A stretch of DNA of 64,000 nucleotides, from NCBI RefSeq assembly GCF_004339545.1, contig NZ_SMGD01000015.1, positions 1 to 64,000 of the forward strand, read 5' to 3'. The position numbers and the translations under genes are program-made. A model generated the notes under the pieces. It did no database searches. It had not been told where the DNA came from and saw nothing but the letters and a program-made list of their open reading frames with translations. Shown in pieces: positions 28,832-37,847 of this stretch (the stretch's first letter is position 1; each line of letters begins with the position of its first letter). The stretch comes from Celerinatantimonas diazotrophica. GTDB lineage: Bacteria > Pseudomonadota > Gammaproteobacteria > Enterobacterales > Celerinatantimonadaceae.

Positions 28832-30220
28832 CTATATCATTTGCTTTTTCGATTGCCGTTTTGGGGCATCATTGGGTAATAAGCAATAAAGAAACGCAGG
28901 AATAAGTACAATTAACCCTAAAATGGTGAAACTCCAATTGAAACTCCACAGCATATTATGGTTTGGCGAAATTTTATAAAAAATTGCTAGCAATGTTGCG
29001 CCACAGGCAACGCCTAAACTAAATCCTAACTGCTGGATAACCGATAGCAATCCATTGCCAGAACTGGCTTGTTGATCACTTAAGTCACGCAGTGAGATGG
29101 TTCCGATGCCACTATAGGTAATAGAATTAAGTGAACCTAAAATCGCGAGCTGAACCAAAATGAGCACTAAACTATGGTTGGTTAGTGTAAACGAGCAGAA
29201 GCATAAAAATTGTAGGCAACTGGCAGTGCGCAATACATTCCGATAGCCATAATGGTGGATGAGTCGAACCACATAGCTCTTAGCGATTATCGCAAATAGT
29301 GCGATGGGGATCATGGCCAGGCCCGAAGTAAAAGGAGACAAACCCAGGGCTAGTTGCAAATAGAGTGGAATGAGCAACGGCATAGCTCCGCTCCCCATTC
29401 GGTAAAATAAGTTCGCAAAGGCACCAATGGCAAAAGTTGAGACGCCAAACAATCTCGGTGAAAACAGCGGATTAGATTTCACACTGGCTAGCCACCAATA
29501 TAAGGCGATCAGTATCACCCCAGTAGCTAGGCAGTATAAAGAATGATAATGCCCTGTTTTATAGTGGGCTAATAAGTCCAATCCAATGGTGAATGTTGCC
29601 ATGGCGCCAGCCAATAGGATGAATCCGAGATAATCAAACTTTTCTTGATGAGGTGAGCGGATATCTGGCATGACTTTATAGGCCGTCCATAAGCCAATGA
29701 CTGCCACGGGTAAGTTGATTAAAAACACCCAGTGCCAGTTGGCGATTTCAACTAAAAAACCACCCAGCGCAGGACCAATAATTGGTCCTAATAATCCGGG
29801 CATGACCACAAAGCTCATAGCGGCCAAGAACTGCTCTCTGGGGATGGTTCGTAAAATCGTTAATCGTCCAACAGGTAACATCAAGGAGCCCCCAATACCT
29901 TGAATGACTCGAGAAATAATGAGCTGATTGAGTGTCTGCGATTGCGCGCAGCATAGTGATCCGATTGCAAACATCGTCAGCGCAAACATGAAGATGCTGC
30001 GAGTCCCGAAACGATCTGAAAGCCAGCCAGAAGCTGGAATTAAAATAGCAATAGTTAATAGATAAGCCTCAATGACTGATTGCATCTGTAATGGACTTTC
30101 ACCCAGAGCCTTAGCCATCGAAGGTAGCGCTGTATTGACAATGGTGCCATCTAGCGTTTGCATAAAAAAGGCGATGGCAACCAGCCATAGCAAGGGTTTA
30201 CCGGTGACCGGATTGTTCAT
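28832..30220 (-). CDS. mdtD: MFS exporter of the DHA2 (14-TM) family, MdtD-like
   Basis: 462 residues. The N-terminus FFMQTLDGTIVNTALPSMA with LGESPLQMQSVIEAYLLT is close to E. coli MdtD; motif C appears as PGLLGPIIGPALGGFLVE. MdtD belongs to drug:H+ antiporters, though its substrate (citrate and iron-citrate have been proposed for relatives) is uncertain. There is no mdtABC or baeSR here, so it is separated from the context of its E. coli homologue. It lies 61 bases upstream of gabD on the same strand; co-transcription is possible. Confidence 0.85.
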   Translation of the reverse strand: MNNPVTGKPLLWLVAIAFFMQTLDGTIVNTALPSMAKALGESPLQMQSVIEAYLLTIAILIPASGWLSDRFGTRSIFMFALTMFAIGSLCCAQSQTLNQLIISRVIQGIGGSLMLPVGRLTILRTIPREQFLAAMSFVVMPGLLGPIIGPALGGFLVEIANWHWVFLINLPVAVIGLWTAYKVMPDIRSPHQEKFDYLGFILLAGAMATFTIGLDLLAHYKTGHYHSLYCLATGVILIALYWWLASVKSNPLFSPRLFGVSTFAIGAFANLFYRMGSGAMPLLIPLYLQLALGLSPFTSGLAMIPIALFAIIAKSYVVRLIHHYGYRNVLRTASCLQFLCFCSFTLTNHSLVLILVQLAILGSLNSITYSGIGTISLRDLSDQQASSGNGLLSVIQQLGFSLGVACGATLLAIFYKISPNHNMLWSFNWSFTILGLIVLIPAFLYCLLPNDAPKRQSKKQMI

Positions 30221-30534
30221 AGGTATCTCTAGTTTTATGTATTGCTATTGTGATAACGCGAAGATGTACTTAATATACTTATTGCTCTGTACCATGCTGT
30301 TATATCGATAACAGTCGTAACTCAAAGAGTGAGTGTTCTGAGCAATATTAGCAAATGCGACTAAAACGATAAGAAATAGAAATTTCATCAAACTCAAGTG
30401 AGCCTGTTCTTTGTCGCAAATATGAGGCTCAGTTAACCTTTGTTGGAGAAAGTTCTCCAAATCCGTCACTATCATAACTAACTGGCGTCAGCTTGTCTTT
30501 GGGGAGAGGCTATTTACATCGAGTTTATAATAAT
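30221..30534. other. intergenic stretch upstream of mdtD
   Basis: About 310 bases without a firm gene. A minus-strand frame (30245-30475) contains a signal-like MKFLFLIVLVAFANIAQ start, but no recognisable family and only a weak RBS. The mdtD promoter should be here. Confidence 0.4.
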
Positions 30535-30834
30535 TTAGGCTCTGGGGGCTTTATTGCAGCAGGAAGGCGTGTGGCCTGAGGCCTGCGCTAAGTTCGTGTC
30601 TGTAAATTGATAATAGTGTTGTTTTAGTTTGTTCCAGCGACTGGATTTCACGTTCGCATTAGCGGCCTCCAGTATCGTTTTAAGTTGGGTCTTTCTGACG
30701 TCATATACGAGATAAAGCGTATGCTCGGACAACTGGATCTGTTGTATCCCTGGAAAATCTTTTAACTCCTGAAGCGTGTCTTGGCACAGGGCTGTATTAA
30801 GTTTCAGTGAACGTTTAACCAGAAAATTAGCCAT
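30535..30834 (-). CDS. small HMA-like (ferredoxin-fold) protein with Cys-Cys tail
   Basis: 99 residues. Residues 3-62 have the beta-alpha-beta-beta-alpha pattern of heavy-metal-associated domains (FLVKRSLKLNT; CQDTLQELKDFPGIQQIQL; TLYLVYDV; TQLKTILEAANA) but lack the N-terminal CxxC. The tail carries WNKLKQHYYQFTDTN and a terminal CC preceded by His. Similar stand-alone proteins are often annotated as cation transporters, which is misleading because there is no membrane segment. It could bind a metal through the tail. Function unknown. A MITE lies 18 bases upstream of the start, so it may replace or disturb the promoter. Confidence 0.6.
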   Translation of the reverse strand: MANFLVKRSLKLNTALCQDTLQELKDFPGIQQIQLSEHTLYLVYDVRKTQLKTILEAANANVKSSRWNKLKQHYYQFTDTNLAQASGHTPSCCNKAPRA

Positions 30835-30852
30835 GATATTCCTTCCCAGTAT

Positions 30853-31121
30853 CTAGGGACTGTTGACCTTTTGTGATTAGTTTTGCAGAAATCTGAGAGG
30901 GATTTAGGCAAGGCAAACGTTGTGCTGTGTAGTTATTCTCCACAAAGAACGTTTAACGCTGGATAAATTCCTCTCAGATACTGCCCTTGGGGTTCATTTA
31001 AACGCATCCTGAACTTTGTTGCCCCCTGCTTGCTTCACTCATTAAGCGACGCAGGGAGCGCCGCGTTCAAAATGCGTTTAATTTGAACAAAATTCAACCG
31101 CCAAAGGTCAACAGTTCCTAG
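30853..31121. mobile_element. 269-bp MITE-like element, copy 1
   Basis: A non-coding element bounded by terminal inverted repeats (CTAGGGACTGTTGACCTTTT; the right end carries one change near its tip) and by CTAG at both edges. Inside are two further inverted repeats: ATCTGAGAGG/CCTCTCAGAT (30891-30900, 30970-30979) and AAACGCAT/ATGCGTTT (31000-31007, 31072-31079). A copy of exactly the same length, inverted and differing at only about six positions, lies at 43427-43695. CTAG could be a target-site duplication but is palindromic, so the edge is ambiguous. It is probably moved in trans by an IS5-like transposase; none is in the window. Confidence 0.88.
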
Positions 31122-31336
31122 TTAGAATCTTGAGGTTGTTTCTAATCACAAACGGTACTCTAAACGCTCCTTTGGGGGGAATGTAAAGTACAAGAAATAA
31201 TCCATACTCCGTGTTTATGTCATACAATTAATCATAGATTTTTTGCAATATTGACCTGTTTGGGGTGTGGAAATAAGTTGCTCGTTCTCCAACGGGTTCT
31301 TAATCCTTTTCATTTTAGATTAAGGTAATTATTTTA

Positions 31337-32659
31337 ATGAGTTTGTTTTTTAAGAGTCGAAAAAATAAGCAGCAGGATGATGCTGAGTATAAAAATCAGT
31401 GGTTATTAGCTGAATACTCAGCCATTACCGAGGCGATGGCTGTGATTCATTTTGATCTGAACGGTACGATTAAATCCGCTAATGAACGATTTTTAGAATT
31501 AATGGGTTATACCCAGTCACAACTGATTGGGCAATCCCATCGCAAGCTTTGTAAAAAAGATTATCAGCAATCGGTTGAATATCAGCAATTTTGGCAACGT
31601 CTGCAACGCGGGGAGAGTTATTCTGGGCGAGTGCTGCGAGTGAATGCCAAAGGGGAGCAGCTATGGTTAGAAGCGGTTTATACCCCGGTGAAAGATAATC
31701 AAGGAAAAGTAATTGGAGTGATTAAATTAGCTTCAGATATTACCGAGCGAATTAATCGTTATTATCGCCAGAAAGCCGTGATCAGGGCATTTAGCCGGGT
31801 TATGGCCACGGTTGAATTTACGGTCGATGGCGAAGTTATAGAAGCAAATGATAATTTTTTGCAAGTGATGGGCTACACCCAGAATCAGATCCAGGGGTTA
31901 CACCATCGCCAGTTTTGTGAGCAGAGTTTTGTCAATACGGATGCATATCGCCAGTTTTGGGAAAAATTAGCGCGAGGGGAATTTATTGCAGCTCGGATTA
32001 AGCGGATTGCTCGAGACGGTTCAACGCGTTGGCTGCAAGCCAGTTATAACCCAATTATTGATGAGGCGGGGAGTGTGACTGGCGTGATTAAGTTCGCCAC
32101 CGATATTACTGATGAGGTAGCACATCAGGATGCTGAGCGAGAAAGCGCTAGTTTTGCCCACAATGTCTCGGAACAGACCCGACAATGGTGTGAGCAAGGT
32201 GTCGGGCAGATTAATGAGAGTGCGAGATTAATGCAGACCACGGCTCAGAACATAAAAGATGCCAGTAACGAGGTTAAAGTTTTAGGAGAGCGTTCAGAGC
32301 AGATCACTTCGATTGTTCAGACGATTAACAGTATTGCGGAACAGACTAACCTGTTGGCTCTAAATGCAGCGATTGAAGCGGCTCGAGCGGGTGAATACGG
32401 GCGCGGGTTTGCCGTGGTTGCCGATGAAGTGAGAAACCTAGCGAAACGTTCGGCGGAATCGACTGCTGAGATCGATAGAATGATTGATGATATACAGAGC
32501 CAGAGTGTTGTTTCGGTCAGACATATGGATGATTTGTTACCTCAGGTTGAAAAGAATGTTGAGATAACCGATGAGATTGGTCAAATGATGTCTAAAATAA
32601 ATGAACATGCGCAGTCAGTTGTGGAAGCGATCGGACAATTTACACATATGCAAAAATAG
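31337..32659 (+). CDS. soluble methyl-accepting chemotaxis protein, PAS-PAS-MCP (BdlA-like)
   Basis: 440 residues with no membrane segment. PAS1 (about 25-140) and PAS2 (about 150-265) repeat the same plan, with [18 protein letters not shown] and [18 protein letters not shown], each ending in a PAC strand ([28 protein letters not shown]). The MCP signalling domain (about 270-440) has the hairpin tip [21 protein letters not shown]. It is short at the C-terminus. This is the architecture of Pseudomonas BdlA, which controls biofilm dispersion, and of other cytoplasmic redox or energy sensors. Heme or FAD binding cannot be told by eye. The start lies 215 bases after the MITE. Confidence 0.85.
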   Translation: MSLFFKSRKNKQQDDAEYKNQWLLAEYSAITEAMAVIHFDLNGTIKSANERFLELMGYTQSQLIGQSHRKLCKKDYQQSVEYQQFWQRLQRGESYSGRVLRVNAKGEQLWLEAVYTPVKDNQGKVIGVIKLASDITERINRYYRQKAVIRAFSRVMATVEFTVDGEVIEANDNFLQVMGYTQNQIQGLHHRQFCEQSFVNTDAYRQFWEKLARGEFIAARIKRIARDGSTRWLQASYNPIIDEAGSVTGVIKFATDITDEVAHQDAERESASFAHNVSEQTRQWCEQGVGQINESARLMQTTAQNIKDASNEVKVLGERSEQITSIVQTINSIAEQTNLLALNAAIEAARAGEYGRGFAVVADEVRNLAKRSAESTAEIDRMIDDIQSQSVVSVRHMDDLLPQVEKNVEITDEIGQMMSKINEHAQSVVEAIGQFTHMQK

Positions 32660-32690
32660 TAAGGCGATGAGTTTATTTTCTTCATAAAAA

Positions 32691-32716
32691 AACAGCTCCA
32701 TCAAGGAGCTGTTTTG
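32691..32716. terminator. bidirectional Rho-independent terminator between mcp and gnd
   Basis: A 9-bp stem AACAGCTCC/GGAGCTGTT with a 5-base loop has T residues after it on the plus strand and a run of A before it, giving a U-tract for the minus-strand gnd transcript. It serves both convergent units. Confidence 0.88.
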
Positions 32717-32733
32717 ATTTGAATAAACGAAAA

Positions 32734-34185
32734 TTATACATCATAAGTTGTTGATGCAGTATTCCCGCCTTTGCCTGTCCAGTTGGTATGGAAGAACTCA
32801 CCACGTGCTTTATCAGTGCGCTCATAAGTATGGGCACCAAAGTAGTCACGTTGAGCTTGGATCATATTCGCAGGCAGACGATCTGTAGTGTAACCATCTA
32901 AGAAAGTCAAAGCAGAAGCCATACATGGCATTGGCAAACCCACTTCGATTGATTTAGCAACCACTTTACGCCATGAACTCATGCAGTCTTCTAAGATATC
33001 TTTGAAGTAAGGATCTGAACCTAAGAATTGCAGATCTGGGTTATTTTCATATGCATCACGGATGTTCCCTAAAAAGGCACTTCGGATGATACAACCACCA
33101 CGCCACATCAGGGCAACGCCACCATAGTTCAGATCCCAGTTAAACTGTTCTGAAGCTTCACGGATCAGCATAAAGCCTTGTGCGTATGAGATGATTTTAG
33201 ATGCCAACAGAGCCTGACGAATGGCTTCTAGCCACTGTGCTTTGTCGCCTTCAACTTTATCAATTTGTTTGTTGAAATGTTTCGCCGCTTCGACACGTTG
33301 GTCTTTTAAAGAAGACAAGCAACGAGCAAATACTGATTCAGAGATCAATGTCAGTGGAATACCTAAGTCCAATGCATTGATACCGGTCCATTTGCCTGTT
33401 CCTTTCTGGCCAGCAGCATCGAGGATGTGTTCAACTAGGGGCTGACCATCTTCATCTTTATAACCTAAGATATCAGTGGTAATTTCAACTAGGTAGCTAT
33501 CTAGCTCAGTGGTGTTGAACTGTTTGAAGGCTTCTTGCATCTCTTCATAGCTCATACCTAACCCTTCTTTCATGAAGTGGTACGCTTCGCTGATGAGCTG
33601 CATGTCACCGTATTCGATACCGTTGTGAACCATTTTGACAAAGTGGCCTGCGCCATTTTTGCCTACCCAGTCACAGCAAGGTTCGTTTTGATCTGTTTTA
33701 GCTGAAATCCCCTGTAAAATTGGTTTTACAAAAGGCCAAGCTTCAGGATTCCCGCCGGGCATGATCGATGGTCCGAAACGAGCACCTTCTTCGCCACCAG
33801 AAACGCCGGTACCAATATAACGAATCCCTTTTTCTGCCAGTTCCTGAGTCCGACGGTTTGTATCTGGATAATTAGAGTTACCACCATCAATGATGATGTC
33901 GCCTTCATCCAGCAGTGGAACTAACTTATCAATAAATTTATCGACGACATCTCCAGCACGCACCATCAACATAATTTTACGTGGCGTTTCTAGTTTTTCG
34001 ACCAGATCTTCTAGAGAATGAGCGCCGATAACATCTGTGCCTTTGGCTGCATCGTTAAGAAAATCGTCTACTTTTGAAGTTGTCCGGTTGAATGCCACAA
34101 CTTTAAAACCGTGGTCATTCATGTTGAGAATCAGGTTCTGGCCCATCACTGCCAGACCGATAACACCGATATCACCTTTTTTCAT
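32734..34185 (-). CDS. gnd: 6-phosphogluconate dehydrogenase (decarboxylating)
   Basis: 483 residues. N-terminal Rossmann IGVIGLAVMGQNLILNMNDHGF, VSGGEEGARFGPSIMPGG, catalytic Lys region KNGAGHFVKMVHNGIEYGDMQ, and the C-terminal FHTNWTGKGG are all 6PGDH hallmarks. It oxidises 6-phosphogluconate to ribulose-5-phosphate, CO2 and NADPH. Last gene of a zwf-pgl-gnd operon on the minus strand; RBS GAGGAG; 13 bases after pgl. Confidence 0.97.
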   Translation of the reverse strand: MKKGDIGVIGLAVMGQNLILNMNDHGFKVVAFNRTTSKVDDFLNDAAKGTDVIGAHSLEDLVEKLETPRKIMLMVRAGDVVDKFIDKLVPLLDEGDIIIDGGNSNYPDTNRRTQELAEKGIRYIGTGVSGGEEGARFGPSIMPGGNPEAWPFVKPILQGISAKTDQNEPCCDWVGKNGAGHFVKMVHNGIEYGDMQLISEAYHFMKEGLGMSYEEMQEAFKQFNTTELDSYLVEITTDILGYKDEDGQPLVEHILDAAGQKGTGKWTGINALDLGIPLTLISESVFARCLSSLKDQRVEAAKHFNKQIDKVEGDKAQWLEAIRQALLASKIISYAQGFMLIREASEQFNWDLNYGGVALMWRGGCIIRSAFLGNIRDAYENNPDLQFLGSDPYFKDILEDCMSSWRKVVAKSIEVGLPMPCMASALTFLDGYTTDRLPANMIQAQRDYFGAHTYERTDKARGEFFHTNWTGKGGNTASTTYDV

Positions 34186-34198
34186 TTGAGCTCCTCAC

Positions 34199-34906
34199 TT
34201 ATAAATCTTTGGCTGCATTGGCATCTAAATACCACTCAGTGATATTTCTCGCTTTAATTTTCGCCGCAGGGTAGGGCAAGTCGACTGAATCATGGGTCGC
34301 AATTTCTTGAAGACGCTGCGCCTTGCCTTCACCCAACACCAGATAGGTAATTCGTTCTGCGTTACTCAGCAGTCGAGCACTTTTAGAAACCCTTAATTGA
34401 CCACTCTGTGGATGTTCTGCCACAAGCGTTAAATCAGGATCATTAAAATCAGTATGATGTGGGAACAGTGACGCTGTGTGCCCGTCATCTCCCATGCCTA
34501 ATACAATCCAGTCAAACGCAGGGATCCCATGTACTTTCGGAACGCTCTGGCAGATCTCTTCGGCTAAGCGCTGTGCTTCTTCTTCTGGATCATTTTCGCC
34601 GATGATACGGTGGATATTTTCTGGGTTCATTTCAATATGGTCTAACAAGAGTGCTTTGGCTTGACCATAATTACTTTCTGGATCGTTGGGCGCTACACAG
34701 CGTTCGTCTCCCCACCAAAAATGCAGGTTATTCCAGTTGATTTTGTCACGGTAATGATCGGCCAGATATTTAAACCATAGTTTCGGCGTGCTGCCCCCTG
34801 AGAGGGAAATATGCACAGGTTGTGTCGACTGGCTATATTCAAGCAGCTCTTGAGAGAGTGCTTCCACGACAGCTTGCCCATCGTCAAATACTTTATAATT
34901 TATCAT
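34199..34906 (-). CDS. pgl: 6-phosphogluconolactonase (DevB type)
   Basis: About 235 residues. Motifs: LSGGSTPKLWFKYLAD, FWWGDERCVAPNDPESNYG, and VLGMGDDGHTASLFPH, as in DevB/Pgl isomerase-fold lactonases. It hydrolyses 6-phosphogluconolactone. The frame is open to 34930, inside zwf, but MINYKVFDDGQ at 34906, one base after the zwf stop, resembles Vibrio Pgl starts. Both starts have only a weak RBS, so translation is probably coupled to zwf. Confidence 0.93.
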   Translation of the reverse strand: MINYKVFDDGQAVVEALSQELLEYSQSTQPVHISLSGGSTPKLWFKYLADHYRDKINWNNLHFWWGDERCVAPNDPESNYGQAKALLLDHIEMNPENIHRIIGENDPEEEAQRLAEEICQSVPKVHGIPAFDWIVLGMGDDGHTASLFPHHTDFNDPDLTLVAEHPQSGQLRVSKSARLLSNAERITYLVLGEGKAQRLQEIATHDSVDLPYPAAKIKARNITEWYLDANAAKDL

Positions 34907-34907
34907 G

Positions 34908-36410
34908 TTAAAGCTCGCAATAATCGGCATCAGTTAAGTTTTTGCAAGGAAATCGCCACTGTCGACCTTCACGGGTTAATAACTCGTCAGCCTCTTTGGG
35001 GCCCCAAGTTCCACAGGCGTACCCATACAGTGTCGGATTGTCTTGCGTGATATCTAAAATAGGCTGTACAAAATCCCAGCACGCTAATACGGCATCGCTG
35101 CGTGCAAATAAGGTTGGGTCCCCTTTAATTGAATCAAGCAATAACCGTTCGTAAGCTGTTAACACTTCGGTGCCGTCTAAGCTGTCATAGCGAAATTCCA
35201 TAGAGACTTCTTGCGATTCAAAGCCTGCACCGGGTTTTTTCAGGCCAAACTTCATCAAAATACCTTCGTCAGGTTGAATACGAATGACCAACTTATTATC
35301 AGGGGTATTTTGTCCGAAGACCGGATGCGGTGTTTTCTTAAAGTGAATGACAACTTCGGTCACGCGGGTGGGCAGTCGCTTACCAGTACGGACATAAAAA
35401 GGCACACCATTCCAACGCCAGTTATCAATGGATAGTTTCAGTGCAACATAGGTTTCAGTGCGTGAGTTTTCATCCACCCCATGCTCTTCACGGTAACCCA
35501 CCATATGTTCTCCGCGAATATCAGAGGCTGTGTACTGACCTAAAACCAGATCTTCTTTTAGTCTCGTTTCATCCAATGGATGTAAGCTTTGGAATACCTT
35601 GAATGTTTCATTACGAATAGCATCTGAATTGATGCGTGCTGGTGGTTCCATTGCCACCATTCCTAAAACTTGCAGAAGATGGTTCTGGAACATATCGCGC
35701 ATTGCACCAGCGCCATCGTAATAACCGCCACGCTCTTCAACCCCAATCGATTCAGCAGAGGTGATTTCAACATGGTCGATGTAGTTGCGGTTCCACAAGG
35801 GCTCGAACAACCCATTGGAAAAACGAAAAACCAACAGGTTTTGTACGGTTTCTTTGCCCAGATAATGGTCAATTCGATAGATCTGGTCTTCGCGGAAAAA
35901 ACGGTGAAGTTGTTTGTCTAATGCAACGGCTGATTTTTTATCATAACCAAATGGTTTTTCGACAATTAGACGTTTCCAACCATCTTTTTCAGAATGCAAG
36001 TCATGCGCCGCTAGGCATTCTGGAATGACGCCATACAAGCTTGGGGGTGTAGACAAGTAATAAATGACATTTCCTGCAGTGTCATATTGCTGACTTAATT
36101 CGGTCAATCGGCCTTTTAAGACTGCATAGCTATCTTGATCAGCAGTGTTCAGCGACTGATAGTGAATGTGCGCGCAAAATTCATCAAGTTGCTCGCTATT
36201 TTCGAGTTTTTCACTTTCAATCAGTGCGTCTTTAATTCGGGCGCGATAAGCGTCGTCGGAATATTCAGTGCGGCTAATCCCCAAGATTGAGAACGAAGCA
36301 GATAACTGCTCTGTTATATAAAGATGGTAAAGAGCCGGGATTAATTTACGGCGTGTCAAATCGCCTGATGCCCCGAATATGGCAATACAGTTGTTATCTA
36401 ATTGGTTCAT
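34908..36410 (-). CDS. zwf: glucose-6-phosphate 1-dehydrogenase
   Basis: 500 residues. Seen: [19 protein letters not shown] near the N-terminus and the active-site signature [13 protein letters not shown], whose His and Lys are essential, then the C-terminal [14 protein letters not shown]. It oxidises glucose-6-phosphate to 6-phosphogluconolactone with NADP+. First gene of zwf-pgl-gnd, the compact oxidative pentose-phosphate operon. RBS GGGAA precedes ATG. Confidence 0.97.
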   Translation of the reverse strand: MNQLDNNCIAIFGASGDLTRRKLIPALYHLYITEQLSASFSILGISRTEYSDDAYRARIKDALIESEKLENSEQLDEFCAHIHYQSLNTADQDSYAVLKGRLTELSQQYDTAGNVIYYLSTPPSLYGVIPECLAAHDLHSEKDGWKRLIVEKPFGYDKKSAVALDKQLHRFFREDQIYRIDHYLGKETVQNLLVFRFSNGLFEPLWNRNYIDHVEITSAESIGVEERGGYYDGAGAMRDMFQNHLLQVLGMVAMEPPARINSDAIRNETFKVFQSLHPLDETRLKEDLVLGQYTASDIRGEHMVGYREEHGVDENSRTETYVALKLSIDNWRWNGVPFYVRTGKRLPTRVTEVVIHFKKTPHPVFGQNTPDNKLVIRIQPDEGILMKFGLKKPGAGFESQEVSMEFRYDSLDGTEVLTAYERLLLDSIKGDPTLFARSDAVLACWDFVQPILDITQDNPTLYGYACGTWGPKEADELLTREGRQWRFPCKNLTDADYCEL

Positions 36411-36865
36411 ATTTTATTCCCGTATGACTCATCGACCTGTTGTTTGTAACATGACTGGTGATAAATGGATGCGTATTACAACCCTGATGTTTATCTGCTT
36501 CGCAGGCTAACCAATCCCTAGTGGCACTGGATGCATCTGTTGGAGGGCGCGGATAATAAAAAATTACATATCGTCCTCTTTTACTTTACCGTTTCAATTT
36601 AACAAATTAATAACTTGTTGAGAATAACCCAAAATCGATTAAAACGATTACTTATCGCAATGAATATATCACAATTTATTGAAAACTCGCTTAATCTTTA
36701 TCGTCATGTTGCATTAAGTTATTGATTTAATTTTTGTTTGGCACCATTTTGCATAACAGCAAATAGTTATTTTTTTGACCAGATAAATAGCCAATAGTTC
36801 AATCTAGCAAAGATTAATGTTGATTGCCTAGCCTAATTTTTTAAGGTAAAAAGGCTTCTTCTGCG
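36411..36865. other. intergenic stretch between divergent zwf and TSUP genes
   Basis: About 455 bases, very AT-rich from 36580 on. No gene is seen. It should hold both promoters. No operator was recognised with confidence. Confidence 0.45.
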
Positions 36866-37675
36866 TTGTTGATATGGACATCTTTTGTGAGTGCATTTTG
36901 GAATGATTTTGCCGGTGGAGCATCAGGCGAGTTATTAGCTTTTTTGTTATTTGTTGCGATTGTTGCTGGAACGATCGATACATTAGCTGGAGGCGGTGGA
37001 CTATTAAGCATTCCCGCGTTGATGACTTGTGGGGTGCCTCCGCTGATGGCCTTAGGTACCAACAAATTTCAGGGGAGCTTTGGTTCGGCAATGGCCTCGG
37101 TACTGATGTTTCGCTCACGTCGAGTACATTGGGCGGATGTCCGTGGTGGCATTTTGGGATCCCTGCTTGGAGCAGTCGTTGGCACCTTTTTAGTACAACA
37201 TATCCATGCTCATTGGCTCAGTTGGATAGTGCCGGGCGTATTGGTATTTATTGCGTTGTTTTTCTTGCTTGCAAAGCCCCCGCTAAAGACGGCGAAGCCA
37301 CGCTGTTCTAAGCGTATTTATCAGCGTTGTATTGTGCCTGTGATCGGTTGGTATGATGGCTTCTTTGGGCCGGGGACGGGATCCTTTTTTGCGCTTTCCG
37401 GGGTGTCTTTACGTGGTTTGTCGATGGTCGATGCAACCGCGGTCGCGAAAGTATTTAACTGTGCATCTAATGTGGCGTCGTTGGTGGTGTTTTTAGTCGC
37501 AGGACAGGTCTTCTGGTCGGCAGCCATTGTGATGTTCTTGGGGCAATTGGTTGGCGCATGGATGGGCGCCCACGCGTTATTTAAAATCAACCCCAATTAT
37601 CTGCGTTATCTTGTCGTTGTGATGAGTATTTCAATGCTTGCGCGCTATCTATGGACACAGCATTTCGGAGCGTAG
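36866..37675 (+). CDS. yfcA: TSUP (TauE/SafE) family permease, YfcA-like
   Basis: About 269 residues, eight hydrophobic segments in two repeats. TSUP hallmarks: VAGTIDTLAGGGGLLSIPALM and ALGTNKFQGSFGSAMA in repeat 1, and GWYDGFFGPGTGSFFALSGV with AKVFNCASNVASLVVF in repeat 2, very like E. coli YfcA. Family members export or import small sulfur-containing or organic anions; the substrate here is unknown. The start is uncertain: the frame begins with TTG at 36866, and a GTG at 36887 is the alternative; neither has a clear RBS. Confidence 0.82.
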   Translation: MLIWTSFVSAFWNDFAGGASGELLAFLLFVAIVAGTIDTLAGGGGLLSIPALMTCGVPPLMALGTNKFQGSFGSAMASVLMFRSRRVHWADVRGGILGSLLGAVVGTFLVQHIHAHWLSWIVPGVLVFIALFFLLAKPPLKTAKPRCSKRIYQRCIVPVIGWYDGFFGPGTGSFFALSGVSLRGLSMVDATAVAKVFNCASNVASLVVFLVAGQVFWSAAIVMFLGQLVGAWMGAHALFKINPNYLRYLVVVMSISMLARYLWTQHFGA

Positions 37676-37732
37676 AAAACTTGTATTATTAAACCAATGC
37701 TATTGTTGAAGCGATGTGTATTGGCAAGATCA

Positions 37733-37760
37733 CCATTAACGACTGCATAGTCGTTAATGG
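37733..37760. terminator. perfect 12-bp hairpin between convergent yfcA and hutF
   Basis: CCATTAACGACT and AGTCGTTAATGG form a perfect 12-bp stem around GCAT. It lies between convergent genes and probably ends transcription in both directions, although no T tract follows. Confidence 0.6.
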
Positions 37761-37847
37761 TTGAGGATGGCTCTGTTAGCGAATGACCTCGTTATAAAAA
37801 GCCAGCGAATAGAGCTGATGTTTAGAGTTTTCTATGGACTACCAGTC

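Noticed and set aside
30245..30475. 76-codon minus-strand frame with signal-peptide-like stretch
   Set aside because: Starts and RBS are poor, no homologue recognised, and it overlaps the likely mdtD promoter.
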